Part shown: positions 1-5,720 of the stretch, in pieces
Numbering within the stretch: the stretch's first letter is position 1
Layout of the letters: each line of letters opens with the position of its first letter
Translations under genes and position numbers: made by a program
Notes under the pieces: model-generated
Seen by the model: only the letters and a program-made list of their open reading frames with translations
Databases searched by the model: none
What the model was told of the DNA's origin: nothing
DNA from: Candidatus Omnitrophota bacterium
GTDB lineage: Bacteria > Ratteibacteria > UBA8468 > B48-G9 > DSTR01
Assembly: GCA_023818865.1 (NCBI GenBank)
Contig: JAMWDF010000099.1
Span: 1-8,613, forward strand
Direction of reading: 5' to 3'
DNA length: 8,613 nucleotides

Positions 1-191
1 GCGGCTGTCTCAGGCATAAAATACTGTGCTCCCCAGACAGCCACCCGGCCATCGTCCAGTAAGGCAAGACTGTGCAGCGCACCTCCCGCAACGGCTTTTG
101 CATTCTGGCGCAAGGACGGTCCTTGCGCAAGGACCGTCCTTGACGAGAACGGGGCAAAAGGGTACTTTATCAGATTTTTAGATTCTTTACA
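1..191 (-). CDS. RCC1-repeat protein fragment (partial, runs off left edge, no clear start)
   Basis: Reading the minus strand, a frame is open from just after a TAA at 192-194 to the window edge. Its distal part contains AGGALHSLALLDDGRVAVWG, the classic core of an RCC1/BLIP-II-type repeat (Gly-Gly, His-Ser-Leu-Ala-Leu, Asp-Gly, Trp-Gly). RCC1 repeats form beta-propellers used for protein binding; in bacteria they are often found in exported proteins. The frame has no ATG before the repeat and no signal peptide. A TTG at 111-113 has AAGGA six bases upstream, but both lie inside a 32-bp palindrome, so this may be chance. The roughly 25 residues before the palindrome do not resemble an RCC1 repeat. 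The gene therefore looks 5'-truncated or interrupted, and it could be a pseudogene. The family call is fairly secure; the gene boundary is not. Confidence 0.55.
111..142. repeat. Perfect 32-bp palindrome made of two 17-nt near-identical tandem units
   Basis: The sequence from 111 to 142 equals its own reverse complement at all 32 positions, with its centre at 126/127. It also reads as two tandem 17-nt units (108-124 and 125-141) of GCGCAAGGACnGTCCTT, which differ only in the central base (G, then C). Each unit is itself an odd palindrome. It could fold as one long hairpin or as two small ones. No T-run follows on either strand, so it is not a typical intrinsic terminator. It lies about 67 bp beyond the stop of the cohesin gene and inside the open frame of the RCC1 fragment. 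REP-like palindromic element, protein-binding site and rearrangement junction are all possible. Confidence 0.9.
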
Positions 192-209
192 TTATTGCGC
201 CTTAGTAAT

Positions 210-1865
210 TCAAGGCTGAAGAAAAACGGGAATTTTCTCGCCATTTTCGTTCCAGAGGCTGGCATCCTTAACTTTAATCGCAAAATCTTTACCAGCCGGC
301 CGTTTCAAGTCAAAAATTAGGCTCAAAAGATGCGGCGGAGAAGCAGAGGGGAAAATTGCGGCGGTGACTTTAAGGATGTTTTTTTCTTCCTTAATTTCGT
401 TAAGAATCTTTTGTTCAGGGGCGGCTGCTCGGAGGTTTTTCAACTTAAGATTTCCCGGCACTTCCACGACTAACTGAAGGCTGGCTACCTGTCCGATGTT
501 TTCACTCAAAAGCACCGAGGCCTCCACTTCTTTCTTTTTCTGATCAACCTTCGGCTGACCCAGTTTCACCTCACCAGGCACAGTAACTGCCACTTGGCAA
601 CTTTTTTTCATCTCCCCGGCGTGCCCTTCAATGATTACCTGATAGACACCAGCTGCCACTTTCTTGTCAGTTTTCAGTCTCAGGTTGGTTTCTCTTTTCT
701 CAGGCTTCAACTCGTTTTCTTCCCAGGATACCTGCCACTCTTGGGGAACGCTGACCCTTAGTTTGACAGGCCGATTGAAACCGCCAAGAAAGATTGCTTT
801 CACCGGCAGCTTTATTTCTTTTTCTCCCTGGGAGAAATTCACCGCAGCCGGAGCAGAGATGACAAATTCTTTTTCCACCGGCTTTTTTACCCATTTCCAG
901 ACTAATTTTGAATCTTCTTGGATGACAAAACTAACGCTGCTACCAGTCCCGGTTGGGGCCGAACCAGTTCCTTCATAGCCAACACAGGTTAATTGCTCCC
1001 CGTTTTCCTCCAGGATTCCTGTTTCTACCCGGCAGTCAACCTTATCTCCTTTGGTGTAGGTGGTAATCCCAGGAGCCGGGCTGGTTTTACCAAAGTCAGA
1101 TTTGACCAGAAGAACAACACTGTTAGAAGGAGATTCAGGGAGTGGTTTTTTTGATTCTGGCTGAACCGGTGTCAGAACCCCTGGTTTTTCCGGCCCTACA
1201 GTTGGTATTGCTGAAACTGAAGTAGTAGGACTGCCTGGAAATGGGGCTGGTCTTGAAGAAGTTGAGGGCACGGAAACAGTAGTTTCGCCAACTTGGACCC
1301 GGGTATAACCACCAGAAGTACCTGAAGCAGAAACAGTGGCCGAACCCCCGCCAGTCTGAACATTCACTCCGGTGATATTTCCCCCACCGGTTCCTGATTG
1401 GACATCAGTGGCTACCCGAAAAAAGCCAGAGCGGCTGCCGCAGGCTAAAGGTTTCCCTTGAGCGTCACTCATTTTTACTTCACTTAAGTTGAGGTAAGAA
1501 TACCCAGCTTGCAAAACTTCAAAATGGAGATTAGCCAGCACCCCATTGCCGGAAACTCCGGCTAAACCAGGGTCAAAACCAGCTGATCTGACTGTACCGA
1601 CAACCTCGGTGTTATGCATCACAGTGAAAGAACCTACCAGCGGTCCTTTGTCTATACCAGTCAGCCTCAAAACGTTCTGATTGTAGCGCAGAGTGAACTG
1701 AAAACTGGCAAATGGTGTTTCGGCCTCTATGGTTACCGGTATGCTAATGGAACCTGGTTGGGAAGAAATCGTTATACTTTCCACCTGAATAGTTGCTCCC
1801 AGACACAACCCAGCCAGCGCTAACCCGCTGATTATCCCTATAGCCATTTGCAGCCTAAATGTCAT
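210..1865 (-). CDS. Exported cohesin-domain protein with repeat domain, Ig-like domain and a second cohesin-like C-terminal domain
   Basis: This 551-residue protein is probably the binding scaffold for the two dockerin proteins encoded upstream. A signal peptide covers about residues 1-23. Residues 24-152 form a type I cohesin (PF00963-like): FASFQFTLRYNQNVLRL, then a Gly-rich VSGNGVLANLHFEV strand and a SDAQGKPL end. A Gly/Ser/Thr linker and then a Pro-rich linker fill 153-247. Residues 248-327 resemble the bacterial repeat/divergent InlB B-repeat domain (PAPGITTYTKGD, VGYEGTGSAP, DSKLVWKW). An Ig-like beta domain spans about 330-430. Residues 432-551 follow the order of cohesin strands again. 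No LPXTG, SLH or C-terminal membrane segment is present, so cell anchoring is unexplained. The ATG is preceded by AAGGAGG at a 4-nt gap and lies 15 bp after the chaperone gene. The N-terminal cohesin is confident; the C-terminal one is inferred from internal similarity. Confidence 0.85.
   Translation of the reverse strand: MTFRLQMAIGIISGLALAGLCLGATIQVESITISSQPGSISIPVTIEAETPFASFQFTLRYNQNVLRLTGIDKGPLVGSFTVMHNTEVVGTVRSAGFDPGLAGVSGNGVLANLHFEVLQAGYSYLNLSEVKMSDAQGKPLACGSRSGFFRVATDVQSGTGGGNITGVNVQTGGGSATVSASGTSGGYTRVQVGETTVSVPSTSSRPAPFPGSPTTSVSAIPTVGPEKPGVLTPVQPESKKPLPESPSNSVVLLVKSDFGKTSPAPGITTYTKGDKVDCRVETGILEENGEQLTCVGYEGTGSAPTGTGSSVSFVIQEDSKLVWKWVKKPVEKEFVISAPAAVNFSQGEKEIKLPVKAIFLGGFNRPVKLRVSVPQEWQVSWEENELKPEKRETNLRLKTDKKVAAGVYQVIIEGHAGEMKKSCQVAVTVPGEVKLGQPKVDQKKKEVEASVLLSENIGQVASLQLVVEVPGNLKLKNLRAAAPEQKILNEIKEEKNILKVTAAIFPSASPPHLLSLIFDLKRPAGKDFAIKVKDASLWNENGEKIPVFLQP
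213..572 (-). other. Putative second, divergent cohesin-like domain (residues 432-551)
   Basis: The C-terminal segment can be laid over the N-terminal cohesin strand by strand. VASLQLVVEV matches FASFQFTLRY, LKLKNLRAA matches LRLTGIDKG, ILKVTAAIF matches TVRSAGF, LLSLIFDL matches VLANLHFEV, and KDASLWNENGEKIPV matches SEVKMSDAQGKPLA. It is richer in Lys and Glu than the first copy. The assignment is made by eye and needs a profile search. Confidence 0.5.
885..1124 (-). other. Bacterial repeat / divergent InlB B-repeat-like domain (residues 248-327)
   Basis: The pattern is SDFGKTSPAPGITTYTKGD, then a Cys-bearing strand, TCVGYEGTGSAPTGTGSSVSF, and a closing DSKLVWKW. It is typical of the small beta repeat domain common in surface proteins of uncultivated bacteria. 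Cys278 and Cys294 lie on neighbouring predicted strands and could form a disulfide. The domain probably serves as a spacer or a surface-binding module. Confidence 0.6.
1410..1796 (-). other. Type I cohesin domain (residues 24-152)
   Basis: This segment carries the strand pattern of cohesins: an early SIPVTIEAE strand, FQFTLRYNQNVLRLTGI, a VRSAGFDPG segment, GVLANLHFEVL, and a closing LSEVKMSDAQGKPL. Cohesins bind dockerins, and two dockerin-bearing proteins are encoded in the same block. Confidence 0.8.
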
Positions 1866-1869
1866 CCTC

Positions 1870-1876
1870 CCTCCTT
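1870..1876 (-). promoter_or_regulatory. Ribosome binding site of the cohesin gene (AAGGAGG)
   Basis: AAGGAGG lies 4 nt before the ATG at 1863-1865, within the 15-bp gap after the chaperone gene. The same motif and spacing precede the chaperone gene and the first dockerin gene. Confidence 0.8.
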
Positions 1877-1880
1877 CGCC

Positions 1881-2714
1881 CTACTGCGTTCCGGATGATT
1901 CCAGGGCGGTGTAATCCACTTTAACCTGGTACTGCTCTTTCAATTTATTTTCTATCTCCTTTATCCTTTCTTGCTCCAATTTTCTCCTAATCTCTGCCGA
2001 AACCTTTTCAAATGGTCTTACTTCCGCTGGTTTGATATCTTCTACTTTCAAAATTGTCCAGCCTTCTGGGGTCGTAATCACCGCGCTGTTTTCTCCTTTA
2101 TTCAGTCTAAACGCTACTTCTCTCAATGGTTCCGGCAATCCCTCCTTAGCCAACCAGCCAAGCTCCCCACCCCTTTTAGCCACGGCATCAGTTCCGTTTT
2201 CTCTGGCCAGAGTAGCGAAATCAGCTCCCTCTTTTAACTTTTTCAGAATTTCCTCAGCCTGCTTTTCTTCCTTCACCTGAATGCGGGCAATCTTTCGCTG
2301 CTCCTTGGTTGTGAACTGAGACTGGTTTGCCTGGTAATAAGATTTCATCTCTTCTTCGGTGATTGGCTTTTTCTTCAGTTCTTCCTCCACATACTTCCGG
2401 ATAATCAAAAGAGCTCTCATCTTCTCTATCTGCCGCTCTTCTTGAGAGGTTAAGGTCACCTTAGCCTCTTTAGCTGCCTTCAGGAAAAGGCGCTCGCGGA
2501 CAATCTGGTCAAGTAGCCGCTTCTTCATTTCATTGTTTCCTCCAGCTCCTGGGAAAAAGCCTGACCGGCCAAACTGGTTGAATTCTTCATCTACTTCCTG
2601 AAGAGAAATGTTCTCTGAACCAATGCTGGCCACCACTTTCCCCTGCTTTTTCTCCTCTCCGGAAACGATAGTGAGACTTACCACCAAAAAGCAGAAAATC
2701 AGCAATCTTGGCAC
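1881..2714 (-). CDS. Exported parvulin/SurA-like peptidyl-prolyl isomerase family chaperone
   Basis: This 277-residue protein has a signal peptide at about 1-19 with no lipobox, a SurA-N-like helical region at about 27-125 containing RLLDQIVRERLFLKAAKE, and a parvulin (rotamase/PPIC) domain at about 137-228. The domain is marked by AEEILKKLKEGADFATLA, GGELGWLAKEGLPEPLREVAFRL and the final TTPEGWTILKV. A charged coiled tail follows. The family assists folding of exported proteins, and its position between the dockerin peptidase and the cohesin gene suggests it serves those products. The two histidines usual in active parvulins appear replaced: Arg144 stands where ASHILV has its His, and Thr220 where GYHII has its His. 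It may therefore act mainly as a holdase. The start is GTG, supported by AAGGAGG 4 nt upstream; the gap from the peptidase gene is 25 bp. Confidence 0.88.
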   Translation of the reverse strand: MPRLLIFCFLVVSLTIVSGEEKKQGKVVASIGSENISLQEVDEEFNQFGRSGFFPGAGGNNEMKKRLLDQIVRERLFLKAAKEAKVTLTSQEERQIEKMRALLIIRKYVEEELKKKPITEEEMKSYYQANQSQFTTKEQRKIARIQVKEEKQAEEILKKLKEGADFATLARENGTDAVAKRGGELGWLAKEGLPEPLREVAFRLNKGENSAVITTPEGWTILKVEDIKPAEVRPFEKVSAEIRRKLEQERIKEIENKLKEQYQVKVDYTALESSGTQ

Positions 2715-2718
2715 TTTT

Positions 2719-2725
2719 CCTCCTT
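2719..2725 (-). promoter_or_regulatory. Ribosome binding site deciding the GTG start of the chaperone gene
   Basis: AAGGAGG is followed by AAAA and then GTG at 2712-2714. The reading from GTG begins directly with a signal peptide, which supports this non-ATG start. Confidence 0.8.
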
Positions 2726-2739
2726 CGTCAATGTTAGCC

Positions 2740-4683
2740 CTAATTTCTCAAACTTTTTTCCAGAATGATGATCACATCCCGAATATCAACCGTGCCGCTG
2801 CCGTCAACGTCTGCCATCTCAAGATTGACCGGGATAATCCCCAGACACATTCTTAGACATAATATAACATCAAAAATATCAATCAAGCCATCTTGGTTGA
2901 TATCACCTTCAGCTTGATTGCCAGGTTTTTTCATTATTCTCACGTTGTCAATCGCCCAGTACCAGTCATAATTTGCATTGTAGTAATGCCAGCGAAGCTG
3001 CACCCTTTTGCCTAAATAATCTCTAAGGTTAATTATCACCAGACCAGAAGCATCCTGGTCGGCAAAAGAAATAAGAGTTTCCCATTCTCCTCCTTCTTCC
3101 CGGATATCCAGGTCTCCTTTTTCTGCCTTTCCTAGGGAGTAAAACTTGAAAAAGTGCTCAAAAATCAGGTAACATTTGGTTACCGGCAGACTGATGACCG
3201 GGGTAATCAGACTCTCATCCATGTCCACTCGACCAGCCCAGTCACTATCTACAATCACAAAGGGCGCAGTAAAACCGGGAATACTTCTTCCTCCAGGATT
3301 AGTAAAACTCCAGGTTTTCCCATCCGAATAGCCATCAACAACTGTCCAGCCCAAAGGCTGACCTTGACCAAATGTTTCCTCCCAGAAAAACTCCAGGCCG
3401 CTAAAGGGGTCTATTTGCTGAAAAGACAAAAGAAATTCATCCCAGGAAGATTCGGCGAAGGTAACTACTTCCGGAGCATAAAGCTGGCTGACCTGATGGC
3501 CGTAGTCAGGCAGGTAGATAGATAGACCGTTGGTCCCATCAGGACCGCAGGAAAGAATGATTGTCAGGTCAAACTGGGCCAAAGCCTGCTGTAATGCCTG
3601 TCTTAGCGTCGGGTCACTAGCTCCAGATAGACATCCCTGAAGGAAACCTCTCAAGTCTTTGTAATCAGGGTCATCAAAACGCTTGGTGGACCCAAGACCA
3701 ATGTGAACTGCGATCCACTCCCCAGTTGCTTGAAGAGCAGAAATTAGATTATCCAGGGCGTGCCGCAAACTAAAACATTCCCCCAGTCGAATAGCGGAAA
3801 GAGTTACCGGGCCGGAAAATCCATTTTCTTGCCAGTATCTTTCCACCATAACGCTCGCTAGTTGTTCTGCCATCATTAAAGGGTTGCTAGCTAAATCACC
3901 AAGAATAGTGTGAAATGGCCAACCATTAACATATTCAAACTCCTCAGAGGCAACCATCACCGAAGCAAAATCCCTGATTTCATAAGCCACTTCTATCATC
4001 CCCATAAGGCAAGCGTCAAACCCGATGATGTTCAAAGAACCAGGGAGCTGCTCCAGCGCCAGTTTTAACTCTTTCAATGTTAGATTGTCACCAGAGGTAG
4101 TATCACTGCAGACTGATTTTTCTATTTTCCACCTAGCCAGTTTTTCTTCCAATTTTCTTATCTGCTGTTTGAATTGGTTTTTTTCTTGCTGGGAAAAGGT
4201 CCGGCTTAACGCCTGGTTAAGAGAATTAATTTCCTCTTGGACAGATTTCCAACCATTGCCGTGGTCCCAAAGGATAAGAGCGTACTTACCGGCCGGATAG
4301 TTTTGCATTGCCCAGGACACAAAATCTACTAATGTCTCCGGACTACCCATATTCACTTCCCGGCCGCCTTTTCCGTCACCCCAGTCACTGATAGCGTTTG
4401 CCAGAGTAGGTGTTATGCCTCGGGTTACGTAGAAACGGTGGGTCTCTGTCCAGTCGTTGTAACGGAAGTCATAACCTCGTATCCGGTCAAATTGGACCAC
4501 AATATTAACCTGGCTGGTGGAGCCAACTTGAGCCATTTCCAGAAAATCATCAATCGCATTCTGCTCCAGATTATTGTCTCCATCCAGATAGACCATTACT
4601 GTCCATTGCGCCAGGCCATAAACCTGGGTAGCCAAGCAGCAGTGGATAAAAGATAAGAAGAAAACAACAACCTTAAGCCGCAA
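2740..4683 (-). CDS. Exported clostripain-type (C11) cysteine peptidase with jelly-roll domain and C-terminal dockerin
   Basis: This 647-residue protein has a signal peptide (about 1-24), then a C11 domain opening with WTVMVYLDGDNNLE. The catalytic His is His141 in LILWDHGNGW and the nucleophile is Cys225 in IIGFDACLMGMIE, each preceded by the usual hydrophobic strand. Clan CD family C11 enzymes usually cleave after Arg or Lys and self-process between these residues; here a Lys/Arg/Gln-rich, probably helical insert (about 148-190) occupies that place. Residues about 430-583 resemble a MAM-like or cleaved-adhesin jelly-roll (LGWTVVDGYSDGKTWSF, YWAIDNVRI). A type I dockerin closes the protein, with Ca-binding loops DINQDGLIDIFD (594-605) and DVDGSGTVDIRD (625-636). 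The TTG start has AAAGGGAG 6 nt upstream and leads straight into the signal peptide. It is 27 bp after the other dockerin gene. Expected partner: the cohesin protein encoded downstream. Confidence 0.92.
   Translation of the reverse strand: MRLKVVVFFLSFIHCCLATQVYGLAQWTVMVYLDGDNNLEQNAIDDFLEMAQVGSTSQVNIVVQFDRIRGYDFRYNDWTETHRFYVTRGITPTLANAISDWGDGKGGREVNMGSPETLVDFVSWAMQNYPAGKYALILWDHGNGWKSVQEEINSLNQALSRTFSQQEKNQFKQQIRKLEEKLARWKIEKSVCSDTTSGDNLTLKELKLALEQLPGSLNIIGFDACLMGMIEVAYEIRDFASVMVASEEFEYVNGWPFHTILGDLASNPLMMAEQLASVMVERYWQENGFSGPVTLSAIRLGECFSLRHALDNLISALQATGEWIAVHIGLGSTKRFDDPDYKDLRGFLQGCLSGASDPTLRQALQQALAQFDLTIILSCGPDGTNGLSIYLPDYGHQVSQLYAPEVVTFAESSWDEFLLSFQQIDPFSGLEFFWEETFGQGQPLGWTVVDGYSDGKTWSFTNPGGRSIPGFTAPFVIVDSDWAGRVDMDESLITPVISLPVTKCYLIFEHFFKFYSLGKAEKGDLDIREEGGEWETLISFADQDASGLVIINLRDYLGKRVQLRWHYYNANYDWYWAIDNVRIMKKPGNQAEGDINQDGLIDIFDVILCLRMCLGIIPVNLEMADVDGSGTVDIRDVIIILEKSLRN
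2763..2904 (-). other. Type I dockerin of the clostripain protein
   Basis: Two calcium-binding loops, residues 594-605 and 625-636, carry the D-x-N/D-x-D/S-G-x-x-D-x-x-D pattern and are each followed by a hydrophobic helix (VILCLRMCLG, VIIILEKSL). Two Cys residues in the first helix are unusual for dockerins. Confidence 0.88.
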
Positions 4684-4689
4684 CTTTTG

Positions 4690-4697
4690 CTCCCTTT
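4690..4697 (-). promoter_or_regulatory. Ribosome binding site deciding the TTG start of the clostripain gene
   Basis: AAAGGGAG lies 6 nt before TTG at 4681-4683. No in-frame ATG or GTG offers a signal peptide, so this site fixes the start. Confidence 0.7.
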
Positions 4698-4710
4698 GCT
4701 GAGGTATTTA

Positions 4711-5661
4711 TTATCCAGTAGTTTCTTTCCCTGGCAATAATTGAATCAGGTCAGTGATATCCAGTAGCTCGTCCCCATTAACATCAGCCGCTTCTATCAA
4801 CCAGGCAGGATAAGGAGGAAAATAAGTCTGGCCAGAGATAGTCACCGGTAGACCAAGAATCATTCTCATCAAGCTGGTCAGGTCAATGGCGCTGAACTGG
4901 CCGTCTTGGTTTATATCTACCGGCAGGGAAGAGACCAAGAACCGATAAATTGCTACTTTTTCTCCCCATACATTAAACTGGAATTCATACACCCCAGGGG
5001 GTAAATACCCGAGGGAATAGCGGTGAGTTTGCGGAGAGATGACCGGTAGAGTAATCCCTGACCAGCGCACTATCTGGGCATCCACGGTAAAACCAGCATC
5101 TGTGCGAATAGGCAGACCCCAGTCAAGGACTGCAAAACCGCTGTCAGGAAAATTAATGGTCAGGCAAGCAACAGTTTGGCGCCGGACAGTTACTGACCGA
5201 AACTGAACTTGCTCAGGCATCGGAATATATTTTTCCCACTGGAGCGGTACCAGGGATAAATTACCCGGAGCTGACCAGGGAGAATGCACCCGCCGATTTA
5301 CCGCACATCTGGCTTGTGCGTACAGGTAAACCCGAATAAACGCTCCTTCGGCGAGAACAGGCGGTAGGGGCACCACCAAGGTTTGCTCTGGTCCATTCCA
5401 GCTGCCAACAAAAACATCAGCGGCCCTTGGGGAAACAACTGGCGCCAGGCTCACCGCAAACCGGTACTCTACCTCTTCCTGGTGGAGGGAACATTGGCTC
5501 TCACCAGTAACCAATCTGAGGATGGCTTTACCTTCCACTATCGTTCCGGAGCCAGAGGGTATCCGGGGAGTGGTAACCTGCTCTAATGGCTCTCCTGTTA
5601 ACCAGCAGGTAAAAAGAAGAGATGCAACAGCCAACCATTTCAAGTTCCTTGAGAAACTCAT
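4711..5661 (-). CDS. Exported dockerin-bearing protein of unknown function
   Basis: This 316-residue protein has an N-terminal signal peptide (about 1-23, hydrophobic LAVASLLFTCWLTG). The middle (about 35-245) is rich in beta-type sequence without a family I recognise; it may hold two beta-sandwich domains (about 40-140 and 150-243). Cys57 and Cys119 could pair. The C terminus is a type I dockerin with loops DINQDGQFSAID (249-260, Ser257 replacing a usual Asp) and DVNGDELLDITD (293-304), separated by an unusually long segment of about 32 residues. It probably docks onto the cohesin protein and could be a non-catalytic adhesion or carbohydrate/protein-binding subunit; this is inference. The ATG has AAGGAGG 4 nt upstream. 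It is the first gene of the secreted block, 59 bp after the amidohydrolase gene. Confidence 0.85.
   Translation of the reverse strand: MSFSRNLKWLAVASLLFTCWLTGEPLEQVTTPRIPSGSGTIVEGKAILRLVTGESQCSLHQEEVEYRFAVSLAPVVSPRAADVFVGSWNGPEQTLVVPLPPVLAEGAFIRVYLYAQARCAVNRRVHSPWSAPGNLSLVPLQWEKYIPMPEQVQFRSVTVRRQTVACLTINFPDSGFAVLDWGLPIRTDAGFTVDAQIVRWSGITLPVISPQTHRYSLGYLPPGVYEFQFNVWGEKVAIYRFLVSSLPVDINQDGQFSAIDLTSLMRMILGLPVTISGQTYFPPYPAWLIEAADVNGDELLDITDLIQLLPGKETTG
4750..4917 (-). other. Type I dockerin of the small exported protein
   Basis: Two calcium-loop repeats, DINQDGQFSAID and DVNGDELLDITD, flank a helix (LTSLMRMILGLP) and a Pro/Tyr-rich insertion. The second loop lacks the usual Gly at position 6 (Glu instead). 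Confidence 0.8.
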
Positions 5662-5665
5662 AACC

Positions 5666-5684
5666 CCTCCTTTTTTTTATTATA
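5666..5684 (-). promoter_or_regulatory. Possible -10 box and ribosome binding site in front of the secreted-protein block
   Basis: On the minus strand a perfect TATAAT (5679-5684) is followed by an A-run and AAGGAGG (5666-5672), 4 nt before the ATG. A start 7 nt after the -10 box would give a very short leader. The -35 region at 17-bp spacing (TTCCTT) matches the consensus poorly, so the ribosome site is convincing but the promoter is tentative. Confidence 0.45.
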
Positions 5685-5720
5685 CCGCTGAATAAGGAAT
5701 AAAGGAAAGACTGAAAGCGG

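Noticed and set aside
111..142. Palindrome as a rho-independent terminator of the cohesin operon
   Set aside because: The stem is strong, but no U-rich tract follows on the minus strand and it lies about 67 bp past the stop; termination cannot be excluded but is not supported.
664..978. Plus-strand open frame (104 codons) opposite the cohesin gene
   Set aside because: The minus strand carries recognisable domains throughout; the plus-strand product is Ser/Phe-rich as expected from an antisense shadow.
1125..1409. Gly/Ser/Pro-rich linker of the cohesin protein as a tandem repeat array
   Set aside because: The segment is low-complexity but shows no regular repeat unit in DNA or protein; it is an ordinary inter-domain linker.
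1881..2714. Chaperone as a lipoprotein (Cys8 near the N terminus)
   Set aside because: Cys8 is inside the hydrophobic core of the signal peptide, not at a lipobox cleavage position.
5702..5707. -35 box for the TATAAT upstream of the dockerin gene
   Set aside because: TTCCTT at 17-bp spacing matches the -35 consensus at only two bases, so it is not called on its own.
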